Source: Terfezia claveryi
Taxonomy: Eukaryota > Ascomycota > Pezizomycetes > Pezizales > Pezizaceae
Assembly: GCA_015179025.1 (NCBI GenBank)
Contig: WHUX01000036.1
Location: forward strand, 1-64,000
Length of the DNA stretch: 64,000 bases
Reading direction: 5' to 3'
Shown: one piece after another, positions 10,154 to 21,789 of the stretch
Layout: every line of letters begins with the position of its first letter
How positions within the stretch are numbered: the stretch's first letter is position 1
Notes under the pieces: generated by a model
The model's input: the letters and a program-made list of their open reading frames with translations, nothing else
Told to the model about the DNA's origin: nothing
The model's database searches: none
Made by a program: the position numbers and the translations under genes

Positions 10154-11769
10154 ATGGCCGCCTTACAGAACTTCTTACCTATACCCGAACTAGGGCAGTT
10201 ATATATGTCATTCGATGCTTTAAAAGCCAACCTTGAGGATTGGTCAGTACGTGAGAAATTTCATTTCACAGTAACAGCTAAAGATGCCACTCGAGTTATA
10301 TATAAGTGCAAAGACAATACCTGCAACTAGCGACTTCGAGCAAATAAACAGGCCGATAACAGTATTAAAATCAGTGTATTAAATCCTCAACATACCTGCA
10401 TTGCACTCTTAACCTTACGTTCAACTGCTACCTACCAACATTGGCTCCAGCAACATATCCTACAATACCTACATATTACGAAGGCAATACATCTGCAGGA
10501 AATTATCGATTGTGCTGCTTTGCAATTTGGGAAAATCATTAATAACCAAGCTGCTAAAAAGCTCAAAACTTTCTTACTTTATGATGATATACAATCATAT
10601 CGTACTAGTTTTCAGACTATTCCAACCCTGATATCTGTACTCAAGACCTCCAATCCTACTGCTTATACTCATTTACAACAGCAACCGAAAACTGGGCAGT
10701 TTGAGAGGATTTTCATATGTCCAATAGAGTCAAATACTTCCTTTCACTATTGTCGTCCCTTTATTGCAGTTGATGGTACTTTCATTAAGACTCGGTTTCG
10801 CCGAATCTTATTATTAGCTGTCACATTAGATACTAATAATAATGTTTTGGTACTTGCTTGGGCAGTAGTTGAGAGTGAGAATCAAGATTCATGGCGGTAT
10901 TTTATTAGGCATTTGTTAGCTACACTTCTATACTTTCTGAGTGCCCAACAACCTTTATGAGTGATCGAGACAAAGGTCTTATGGATGCAGAGACACTTTT
11001 ACCAGCATGTATTTCTCGAGCATATTGTTGTTTTCATGTTAAAGAGAATTTTACTACAAAATTCTCTCGTACTTTAGTAGATTTATTTAATACTCCACAG
11101 ATATTTGAACATCATATAGATGCTTTACACCAAATCAATCCAGCAGCAGCAGCCTACCTTCGAGATATTCCAGCACAATTTTGGGTTGCTGCTTTTTTTC
11201 CTGGACGTCGATATGGACAAGATACCTCCAATATTGTTGAACGAGTCAATTTGGACTTCAAAGTGCTTCGAGAGCTTCCAATAGTGGATCTTCTACAAAC
11301 ACTTTAGTATAAAGTCATGAGTTTACGATATCAGCGTCAGCAACAATCAGCTACATATTCCGAGCAATATACCCCATACTGCCTATCTGAATTTAATAGC
11401 CATCGAATTGCAGCTTGCCAACATCAAGTTCAAGTTGCAAATCCTATTGAAGGTCGCATTGCAGAAAACACACTTTATGGAACCTGCTATCACCATGTGA
11501 ACCTCCGGTCAAAATCATGTACCTGCTATGAATACCAACGAAATGATATTCCATGTACACATGCATTCATATATATAACTGTCCATTACTCTGTAGTCTT
11601 TACAGACATATTCAAGAGTGACCTAAGTGCTAATCACAAAAGTGTCTATCACACCAGTACAATCAATTTCCAGCTGATAGAAAGGTTCTGGCGAACATAT
11701 CCTCGCGGATTATTTAGTCTTTCTGAGCACTTGCTTCTTGTTAAAAGATCGACCAATTTTCTAATTTAG
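10154..11769 (+). pseudogene. MULE (Mutator-like) transposase, disrupted
   Basis: Cut-and-paste transposase of the MULE/FAR1-type family. In order I see an N-terminal FLYWCH/WRKY-like region (FHFTVTAK..TRVIYKC), a first catalytic Asp in AVDGTFIK (about 10772), a second in SDRDKGL (about 10960), CCFHVKENF after it, the putative Glu in NIVERVN (about 11236), and a SWIM zinc finger CTCYEY..NDIPCTH (about 11516-11560). The frame is broken by TAG at 10328-10330, a one-base shift near 10940 (the stretch leading into the second Asp changes frame) and TAG at 11305-11307. It is otherwise nearly full length and only modestly decayed. ATG 10154 is the first methionine in frame. Terminal inverted repeats could not be found. 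Confidence 0.85.
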
Positions 11770-12600
11770 GCATGTATTAGCAGTTCTTTCTAGATGTTTG
11801 TTCTCAGTTAGTATTTGATTTCGCACGGCCTGGATTTCGGAAGTAGGTTTTGTTATGACAACCTCCCCTACGCTAGGCCAAGAGCAGGGCTCGAGAAGAA
11901 AAGGGTGATTTGGGGAATCGTTTATTTTGGATCTTTTTTTTTAGGAACGTTATATATATATATATACTGTGTCATTGGCTCTTGGTTCTTGTTTGTCATT
12001 ATACTTGTTCCTGATTTGCCCCCAAAAAATATATAAAACCCCTCTGAATTTTCACTCTCATAGGTAATGGTTGAGGCTAACTAGTGGCATTGGGCTATTA
12101 TTGAGAATATTCCACCTACATATAAAGAGCCCAGAGGGGAACGAGGGTAGGTCATCGGAGAGGCCATAGAGGACGGGGAGGCAGAGGGTAGGGGGGAATT
12201 CGGTGTTGGATACTGTATGTTGGTGGAATGTCAGGGTAACCATTCATCATTGTTGTACATGGTTTGATATATCGTATTGCTGGCCACTGCCTAGACACTT
12301 TAATCAATATAATTGTACTGTACATAGTAATTATATTTAGGGTACATATTGCATATCTTGGTATGGTAGATATGCTACGGTACCGTACCACCTCGTTGGA
12401 GGTTCAGCTACATATCTTGGCTGCTGATTCAGCGGCATCACCTCAGACCTCAGACTCTAAAATAATATTATGTTACATAAGGGTTAGAACTTACACATTG
12501 ATGGGGGCTTGTGCCAACCAGCTACATATTGACAAAGAATTAAAAAGTTCACGGAGTCTGTATAAAATGGATCAATATCGATAATAATCATAAGGAAAAA
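11770..12600. other. Sequence downstream of the MULE, possible transposon tail
   Basis: No intact gene. From 12063 a short frame reads a segment resembling a basic transposase tail (ENIPPTYKEPRGER), interrupted by one stop. It could be a leftover of the MULE or of another element. AT dinucleotide runs occur near 11951-11966. Confidence 0.3.
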
Positions 12601-12667
12601 GAGAGAGAAAAAAAATGGGCCTTTTATACCCGAAAGAAACAGCACATTCCATGTTCCAACATTCATA

Positions 12668-12770
12668 TCCATCAATCTCGCAAACATCCATATCTCAATC
12701 TCGCAAACATCCACATCCTCAATCTCGCAAACATTCATGTCCTTCAATCTCGCAAACCTCCCTATCCTTC
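12668..12770. repeat. Minisatellite, about 24-bp unit
   Basis: The core CAATCTCGCAAAC followed by ATCCA..TC is repeated about five times. It yields a serine/histidine-rich open frame that has no other sign of being a gene. Confidence 0.65.
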
Positions 12771-12930
12771 ATACTACATGAGCCGGCCAATTGCGAATCT
12801 CATCCATGTCCCTGCCATGGCTGCAATGAATCCTTCATCGGCCGGCAGTGATTATTTCCAACATAATAAAATTCCCTAAAAATAATCTAGCAAGCACAGT
12901 AAGATATATATGAAAATGACCTGCCAAATG

Positions 12931-12947
12931 TAGTCTGGTTGGCACAA
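12931..12947 (+). repeat. 17-bp direct repeat, copy downstream of the ABC transporter
   Basis: TAGTCTGGTTGGCACAA occurs here and, without a mismatch, at 18055-18071. The two copies flank the transporter gene on both sides. Shorter versions of the same motif are dispersed in the window (see findings). Confidence 0.7.
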
Positions 12948-13140
12948 TCCCCCCTAACGGGGTTCCAAGGGATAAGAAAGTCGACGAAGGTAAAAACTGT
13001 AGAACAGGATGAGCAAACTTAAGAGAAAAAATCAGCAGAATAGTATTCCCTTTCCTGTAGAATATGCTATAGCCTCTATGCTCCAACTGAATAACGTCTC
13101 CCCCACTTTCCCCGTCCCAATGATCCTCCGAGAGAACAAT

Positions 13141-16100
13141 TTAGAATAGCCCAAACTTCTTTTTTTTCTCTACCTTAGAGCCTTGGGTATACCCCTCCTC
13201 AGCGACATTCGCTTCCCTGACAATCTTCAAGAAAATATCCTCCAGACTGGTCTGGGCAACACTGTAATACTCCAGGCCCAACTTCTCCTTGTTCTCTTCT
13301 AGTGATTCAAACACAGAACTGACTCCTCCCGTTGCCTTGATAACTGCCACACCGTCTTCGATGATATCAACTCCGCTTAAGCGACCATTACCACGTGAAT
13401 GCAAGTGCTCAGGGACACTGAACTTTATCTGACCGTGGAAACTCTTTTCCTCCACTTCTGCCCCGGCAAATGTTCTCACGATCCAGTGTTTCACGTTGTC
13501 TATTTCTTCCTGAGAACTGTTTGGTGCAGATTTCAACACTAGGTGAATATGGTATTTGTCGCCATGGGTGCGGCGAAGGTAATCGCCAGTCCCCAGCGCC
13601 AACATTCGTTTAGCCAGTATTCCAACGCGAGAAGCTAGAGCATCAGCTTCCTCCATAGAGTGTGTGGTAAGAATGAGACTTCGGCCTGGCACAATAGCTG
13701 CAAGTGTCTTCCACATCACACGCTTTGACGCAGCATCCATACCTGAGGAGGGCTCGTCTAGCAGTACCACTGTTGGATTACCCATAAGCGCAATACCAAG
13801 AGACAATTTTCGCTTGTTACCACCCGAGAGTGCAGCGGCCATGCGGTCCCCATAAGGCTCCAGCCCGACGGCTCTCATGACTTCTTGAACGTTGTGTTCG
13901 ACACTTTCCACTCCTCTTGCCCTTGCGTAAAACTTTAGGTGCTCAAGGACCGTCATTTGATCTATTGCATCGAATTGAGGACACACCCCCAAGTGTGCTC
14001 TTGCTCCTGCACGATTCGAGATCACGCTAAGGTTCTGCACAAAGATATCACCATCATCCGGTTTCATATCACCTCTGATCATGTTGATTGTCGTTGTTTT
14101 TCCGGCACCATTTGGACCAAGTAGCGCAAAAACTTCACTACGAGGAACTCCAAAGGTGACATTGTCGACAGCAAGGTTCTTGCCAAACTGCTTTGTGAGA
14201 TGCATAATCCGGAGTCCATCATTGCAAGAAGTGACACGGGTGACCTCATCTGTGATTTCAGCCTTCTCAACAATTGCCTCGTCGCTCCTCCTTAAAGGCT
14301 TTCGGCGAAGCTTATGTCCAATTCCCCACAAACCGCTTTCGGACCAGAGAAGAACACTGAAAAGTAATAAAGATTGAACAATGAGATAGACAATAGGTCC
14401 ACCGTACAAGAGCATATCTCCGAGGTCAGTTTCCACCTCTTTGTCTTTACACAGAATCTGGAAGTTGTTCAAGCTCACAAACAAGGCTCTCACGAGGTTA
14501 CCAATAGGACTGACGAACGCAACACCCCAATGGACCTTATTGATGAGGGAATCAAGCTTGGGTATTTGTGCGTACGTCAAGGTAACCATGTATCCAATGA
14601 GGTACACCAAGAACATAACAGCCTGTCCACCTGCTGAAAATGCAAATGCTGATAATTGCGTGCGTGAGAACAGCGAGATGACATATGATAGAAGGATTGA
14701 TGCAAGCCCATAAAGAAGCATAACCAGGTAAAGGTAGCCCAGACCATACCAAATATCATGAGAGGCAGCAAAGGCGATGATGACGATCGTAGAGATGAGC
14801 AGCACAAAGATGAAGTCAAACAATAGATAGGCGAACCACAATGGCAGTGGTCGGACACCATTGGAGTAGTGTAAAGCGCGGACTTGACGAACTCTTTCGA
14901 TAGTAGGGTAGAGTGCGAAGAATGCGGGGAACACGGCCATAGCAAGTCCAAAATAGATGATGAATACCATTATAGTTTGTTGAGGAGGCTTTATACTAGA
15001 TTAGCAACTTTATTTTCCAGTAAAGAAAGGGGGAACGTACATCCCATTGGAAAGGCAACTGCTGATAAGCCATAGCTATTGGCGTATTCCCCAGGATACC
15101 ATCAACCAGACTCTGCACAATCAACCCGTGCCGTATGTCATTGTTGCCGAGGTATGCAAAGACTGGGGTACCTTGTTCTGGTAAAAAGAAACCCCCAGGC
15201 GTGACGTGCGCAAAATCGGCATTAATTTTCAATTTGAAATCGTCAAGCGAATTTACAACTTCAACAATCATGTCGGAGAGTGGTGGATAATCGCCAGTGC
15301 TGTTGGGAAGTAGTACCCCAGTTAATCTTGAAAGTTTGGGGAGAACACTCTGAGGACCAACAACGAGCTTGAGATGTTCAAATATAATCTCAGGATAGAA
15401 AACCTGTTTAGCATGCGGTGCATATGGTTTGTCTGGCTTGCAACCTTTTTTGCTGGAGTCCTTGAATATTACCATCGTTATCCCAGCTGCAATTATTGGG
15501 ATGGCAACAGCTGCTAAAGTAGGTAGTTTATTTCGCCTGAGAATGGTAAACCTTTTTCTGTACATTACCCACGTTTGTTGGAAAACTCCAAGCTTACTGC
15601 CCGGATATAGATCGACCCCCTCTGTCCCTGCCGATGGTGGCCCTCCAGGCCCGTAAGCTTCAAGCATGGAATCTTCAGCCACTTTCAAGAATACATCCTC
15701 TATGGTGGGTCCGTTAACATGGTATTCCCCGATGCCATTGCTCTCTAGCTCTCTGATTAGTCTTCCGGCGCTTCCAGAGTCGGGGATCTTGTAGACCGTT
15801 TGATCATAGGACCTATTTGTCGGTAGTCCGAAATCTGGTGCATCCTTGATAGTGCTGACGCGATATCCACCGCCCAACTTTGCCTTCAGCTCGACCGGGG
15901 ATCCCTCCGCCTTGAGGTTCCCCTTTGACAGGATAGCAATGTGGTCCGACAAGAGGTCCGCTTCGTCCAAGAAATGGGTGGAGTGAATAATCGTGCATCT
16001 CCCTCTGGCCTCCAAAATAATGTCCCAAATTTTCCGCCTCGACAAAGGGTCCAAGCCTGAAGAAACTTCGTCAACTGCGCAAATGTTGCTACCGCCAGTA

Positions 16101-17905
16101 AACATGATTGCCAATTGCAGTTTCCTCTTTTGTCCACCGCTAAGTGTTCTGGCTTGAGCTTTGCCTTTCTGCTCCAGGTCACAAGCACGGATGAGGTCAT
16201 GAATCACAGAAATGCTGTCACCACTACACTTTATCTTATTCCAGATTTTAACATGCTCTTCAACGGTGAGGTGTTCCCATAGCACGTTCTTTTGTGGACA
16301 GACTCCGATACTTCCCTTTCCATCAACTGCGATGATACCACTGGTAATCTTTCCGAGGCCAACAATACTCTCCAAGGTAGTTGTCTTTCCAGAACCATTG
16401 GCTCCTAACAGCCCTACCACACTACCCTTTCGAACGCTGAGGGTAAGCTCATTAACTGCAACAACAGTCTCCTTCTTCTTGCTCTTCCTAATGAACTTTC
16501 CACCATACCTGTCAAGAAACCCTGGGAAATAGATCTTTGAGAATTCTCTGATCTCAACTGCATTGTCCGGTGTGCTAGTTTCGTAGGTTCTTCCAGTTCT
16601 GCTCACCCCGTACAAGTATTTCTCGACCACTAATGCCACGAAAGGATAGCCCACAATCTGAATAATGAAAAAAATCCAAAATACTATTCCCGGGAGGCTC
16701 CACGGAATATCGGGCGCTGCTTTCAGTAGATTATCTGGGAGGTCGTTTAGCTCAAAGCATGCAACGGTCACGTTGAAAAATAAATAGTTCATAGGTGGAA
16801 ACAGAAGGGCTAGAATAGCGATTTTTCCGGAGCTCAACTTCGAATGGTAGACCTGTCCAATAATACCCAATATGAGCGATACAATTGTAACCGTGATACC
16901 AGATAGCTGTGCCTTCTTAAAGAATGCAGCCCCCGCCAGTGAGAAAGATGAAAATGACAAGCCCATCAGAATATGATGGACTACGAGGATTCCTCTACTC
17001 GTATTCGCAAAGACTGCACCAAGGACGAGTCCGATGACAACCCAGCCAGGAGCGTAGATGATGTCGAAAGCAATATGATACGAGAGCAGACGTGCGATAT
17101 TCGAGCCACCCATAGCTTCAATCAACTGTGATAGCCCTAACTCCCGCTCCATCGCCATGAAGCCAGCCAATTGGTATACAACCCCAATGACGCCAATCAA
17201 GAATGCAACACCTAGGAGATTGATAATTGTTTCCTGGAATTCTCTCCGGATGGCCGCCTGACGATCTTTTTCTGTCTGATCAGTATACATATATTCCTCT
17301 GGGACAGTCGGACTACTGTTATTGGAGACTTTTGCGATTGCAAAATCGATTGCGTGCTGTAATGGGAATAACCGTGTCTGGATGTCGTTGTCATGGTTGA
17401 ATACTGATACGCCCCCTCCCAATGAAGCATCCGCACGGAGTGTATAGCCCCAAACCGCATTCTTCCCACCCTCCACCGCCGGGTTGGGATTCTCTGGCGA
17501 AGAGTGGAAGATCGCAACCGAGTAGCATTCGCTAGCCCCCCTCAAGGATTGCTTACAGATAGTCCCAAGCTCCGATTCGTCTTTCATAATCACGACATCC
17601 TTTCCTGCAGCAAGAAGTGGTTTTGACAGAGTGTCAATGACCTCTTGAACATCGCCAGCAAGTCCATTGTTGATTAAAACCAGACGCATCCCCCCTACTT
17701 CATTGATGAGTTGCTTGACCTGGGCCGGAGAACCTTTCCCAAAATCCGCTGGTGGCTCCGACAGATTCTTTGCGAAGGATAAGTAGGTCATGAAGGCCAC
17801 CGGTAGTAAGAATGCCCGAACAAAAGTTGAGAAGAAAAACCGGACTGAGGCGATAAGAAGCGTCTTCCTCGTGAGAGCCCATGTCTGCCGCCAAAAGTTG
17901 ACCAT
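13141..17905 (-). CDS. ABC-A family full-length transporter (two exons)
   Basis: Predicted 1570-aa membrane ATPase of the ABC-A type (eukaryotic relatives move lipids; the substrate here is unknown). Exon 1 is 17905-15041 and exon 2 is 14988-13141. The 52-bp intron (GTACGT...AAAG with a GCTAATC branch-like site) joins FQWD to PPQQTIM in phase 0. Order: N-terminal helix (about 20-42), large non-cytosolic loop, membrane helices (about 235-440), NBD1 with Walker A GANGSGKTT near 500, signature LSGGQKRK near 590 and Walker B-like CAVDE near 608. Then a second half with a helix near 790-815, a loop, helices after the intron, and NBD2 with GPNGAGKTT near 1246, LSGGNKRK near 1341 and VVLLDEP. Both nucleotide sites look competent; NBD1 Walker B ends VDEV rather than LDEP. 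Length, order and the lone intron argue for an intact host gene. Confidence 0.95.
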
Positions 17906-18054
17906 AGCTGACAGAGAGGCCGTGGGGGGGTTTTACCCTTTGTGTCGAAAAGTATTGTCGTTTTGTCGTTCTGTTTATCTTGGTATCCAAAGTTATACTA
18001 ACCCTTTCTAACAAAACAGTCAGAAGGCTGCCCTGCTCTGACTTATATATTTCC

Positions 18055-18071
18055 TAGTCTGGTTGGCACAA
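18055..18071 (+). promoter_or_regulatory. 17-bp repeated motif about 150 bp upstream of the ABC transporter start
   Basis: Exact second copy of the 17-mer at 12931-12947, placed in what should be the promoter of the minus-strand transporter. A regulatory role is only a possibility. It could equally be the end of a very short mobile repeat, since related 8- to 12-bp versions occur elsewhere on both strands. Confidence 0.35.
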
Positions 18072-21000
18072 GCACTTCGGTAGAGGTATATTTCCCACTG
18101 GTGGGACATGAGTACGGGTGGGGCGCTGCGCCGACGTCTGCGGGCTAGACTTAGGCTATTCCACCTACGTTTCACTTAAACGAATGAATTTATATTTCTT
18201 CGCATAATAAATTCGAAATGAGACGGCTTGCAAGGCCACCCGGCATCTGGCACAAAACACGCAATATGAAAATACCTGAGGATCGGCCTGCCCCGAGTCT
18301 GTATGAGTTACGTTAGTAGATGGAGATGAAGATAGAGCCTAACGGCTGTGGGTGTAGGATGCTCACAGTGCCTCGGGGACTGAATAACGTACGTGTAGGC
18401 CCGGCGATGTGCTCGGTAAGGAATATGGGGAGGGGGCTCCGAAAATTGAGCACTCCAACAACTAGGCTGTACCGTCTTGATCAACCCTCCAAACTGATTA
18501 AATATCTCTTGGTTACCAGGTTCACATTCAGGGTACATACATACACCAAAGTTGCCCAGCACTTGGAGACCCAGATCGCTGAAAACTTGGTGGTTGGGGG
18601 GAGGGGAGGGAGGATTGCTTGCGGAACGTCGCCAAGACTCACGTTAGTCTGGTTGCACTACCGCTCGCAACCCACAGTTATATTCTCAATATATATATGC
18701 TTGCTTCAACCCAGTTCGCCTTATTGCAACCCCCATCTCCGAGTGTCCAAGTACCGGGCCCGTTTTGGATGGGTCCTGTAGGCGCAATTCGCAGTCCGAC
18801 TCGGAAGCAGACCTTGTACAGATTACCGGAATATAAGACGTCGCCAGGAGCGGTGACACATCTCCTCCAGATCGAGAAATCCTGCAGCAAAGCCAGTGGT
18901 GTAGCTAAAGGTCCAAAGAAACGACCAGTCCTTGGGTATAAAGAATTCGAGGTTGGGATTAGATCACGAAGCTTGATCCAATCGCCAAATACGAATCCTG
19001 GTAAATAAAATTAAAGCTATATCATACCCCCCCCCCCCCCCCCATTGAAAGGGTTGGGCCGAATGATTCATATCTACTATTAATTATATCCAAATTGAAC
19101 TAATTTGGTCCCAGTCCCTATCCCCATCAAGTTATGTAACAACAACAGCCTGCCTGGTATGAGATGTGATATAGAATATGTATAATACCTAATAAGGTGC
19201 TTGGATGCAGTCCTTTGATTGTTTGCGCAGATGTCAAATTTTCATGAACCAGGAATAGAAATTAAATGTAAGCCATTCAAACCCAACCCACGCAGCTGTC
19301 AGTCTCAGAAAGGCTTGTAGCCACCGGCCGCGTGCATACTCATCAGGCCCCCATAGCTGACGTATATTTTACGCATTAACATTCCGCCTCATGACAGCTG
19401 ATCGAGATTCTGCACCCATCAAATACTTGGTATTCGGCCTACGTTTGAATTTGATTCCGTACCTATTTTATACCAGGATAGACCATAGGCATCGTCAGCT
19501 GTTTTGCAACTTTTTGCAACCACAAAACCCCAGTAGACAGAAGAAACAGCAAGCATCTGTCTAGGTGTAGGTGAGGGTAAGCACTGTTGGTGGTCTTAAT
19601 GCCATCAAGATACCAGCGGGCATGTTGGATTTGTTGTGGGCTGCCAGCTGGGTAGTACCACCCGTCTGGTACATCGCAGGCAGGCTACTACATCTGGCAT
19701 AGCAACCAAAGGAGTATAACGAGAGTAGCAAGGGCTACGGAGGCGCAAGAGAAATTTATCACGGGATATATTTGGTATTGCGTGTCTAATATATAATAAT
19801 AATTAAATGGATAGATGAACCCGCGAACAAAACAGCGAACAGACATTTGATATTAGGCCCTCGCGTTAAGTTGCACCGCCAAGGCTCATCTTGCGCTAGC
19901 GCAGAGACAGTACCTAAATTGTTCTGTGGACCAATTTGCAGTACCATTTTTTCTTGATACATAAGTATCATGCGTTACTTTCTGATCATGTTGACTTGCA
20001 CCCTCGTAAGAAGCCTCTATAGGATACTTACTTATCATATAGATTCTAGGTATTCTCGGACTCCAGGACTACATACTCACAATTATGCTTTTGGCTATCT
20101 CGACTATCTCTTCGATCGAGGGTTTTCCGAAACATACCGGTTTCTTGAGTTGAGCTATGAGAGCTGTCAACGGCTGGAATAAATCGAGATAGCTAGCCCT
20201 GTTCCTGATATTGCATCTCGAGGCGTAACTGATCTAGCTATGAGCCTGTGGGAACATCAAGACATTATTTGAAGTCGGTGTCCTCCATTCCCTAACCCTC
20301 AACGACCCATCATCACCAAGTTATCCGATCGCTTCCTGAAGGTTGCACTACTATATACACAATTTTCCCTTGCGACAGCTTAGAATGGAGCTGGTGTATA
20401 ATCTCCCCGCGCAGTAGTAGTCAACAACGCATTATTGATAATTTCCTCCTTCTTCGTCTCTAGCTCCTGCATGTCCCACGAATCGTCCGCTTAGCTTAGG
20501 TACCTGCATTGAGGTTTGCGAGGTACACCGTGACTCCACCTGCCAAAGCCGCGTGTCAGTCTGGGCGCTTCTTGGTGAATAGAGGGGAGGGGGAAGACTC
20601 ACGGGTATCTTGAACAAGAAATTCCATACCAGCATACAATTGGTTTGTGGGCCCTCGCTATGATCAATATAAAGGATGGGTTTTACAGGCTAATATTCGG
20701 GCAATGGTCGAAAACTGAGCAGAAATGAAGAGGACGCTCGTTTTCGAGTATTGCAGAAGTTTTATTTGGATGAAAAATGAAAAACTTTGTTGTAGAGATG
20801 ATACTGGGGGAGAGTTTTGAGTTCTTCGTGACCGGCAACTCTTTGGTATGATCTTTAATACGCATTGTGCAATTCCTCAAGTAGGTCAGGAAAAGACATT
20901 TAATGATATTGGGGAACAATATTACGGAATAATTTAAGGAGATCCCAATCGACCAAGACTTAGATTCAGCTGTTACACGTCCCATAAAAAAAAAAGTAAT

Positions 21001-21301
21001 AAAAGAAAATCAAAAAAAAGGTTACATGTCCCACAGATCCCGGTCAGCTTCTGGCCGATACTGCCTGCGCCGGGATCAATGATAGCCCTAGTTGTATATA
21101 TTTGATATAGGTCTAGTTAGGTATATTGTTATTTATTCTAGTGCGTTATGCACCAAATCCAGTAATTAATACATGTACAATTGATGACGACCACAGCCGG
21201 CACCAGTCCATTTGCACCCCTAGTAAGAATGCTACCATGAAAGAAATAGAGGGGTTCAGCCAACGAGCTATCAATATGTGCCGGTATATGGACAGCAGCA
21301 C
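18072..21301. other. Intergenic region, no supported gene
   Basis: The longest frame (18320-18781) lacks any recognisable feature, and the others are shorter. A homopolymer of 17 C lies at 19027-19043. The stretch immediately before the gypsy LTR gives no hint of another LTR copy. Confidence 0.45.
19027..19043. repeat. Poly-C homopolymer of 17 bases
   Basis: Seventeen consecutive C residues are visible. The exact length is sensitive to sequencing error. Confidence 0.8.
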
Positions 21302-21618
21302 TGTTAAGCGACAAAAGAAACCCTCACGAAAAACAGGGCTTTTGGCTTGTTGGTAGCTTGACGGCGTGTAGTAGGTATTCACAGTGCTCGCTCGATGTGA
21401 CTCCTTCTTGTTCTCGATCTCGATGACGATGATTTTCTCGTTCCCTTTTTCGTCCCCCTCTCTAGGTATGACTGAAGGGGCCTTTATAGCCACCTCCTCG
21501 TAGGCCTGACACTAAACTAAGCTAGTAACGTTATCTATCTAATGCAAACAACTCGGAAAGCTTAAAATCAACACCCGATCCACGGGTCTCATTATCGGGC
21601 AAATATCAGCCCGTAACA
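21302..21618 (-). repeat. Gypsy LTR (3' end of the element)
   Basis: Starts TGTTAAGCGAC and ends GCCCGTAACA. It matches 32762-33078 except for five transitions. A purine-rich tract lies just inside on the minus strand. Confidence 0.93.
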
Positions 21619-21789
21619 CCCCCTTCATCAGGGATGGTTAGGAATCATCCTGACCATCCCGTAACAACAAAGCTCTAGAGCTACTAAACAAACAAATAAC
21701 ATATTAGAGAGAAGAGATAAGGCTATTGCCTTTTTCCGCTTAAGCCATCCAACCTATTCCCGTAAATCCCATACCACCAATTCCCTCAG

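Noticed and set aside
12835..13086. 83-codon frame downstream of the ABC transporter
   Set aside because: Overlaps the presumed 3' untranslated region and has no features.
18320..18781. 153-codon plus-strand frame
   Set aside because: No domain, no supporting splice structure; overlapping frames on both strands look equally plausible.
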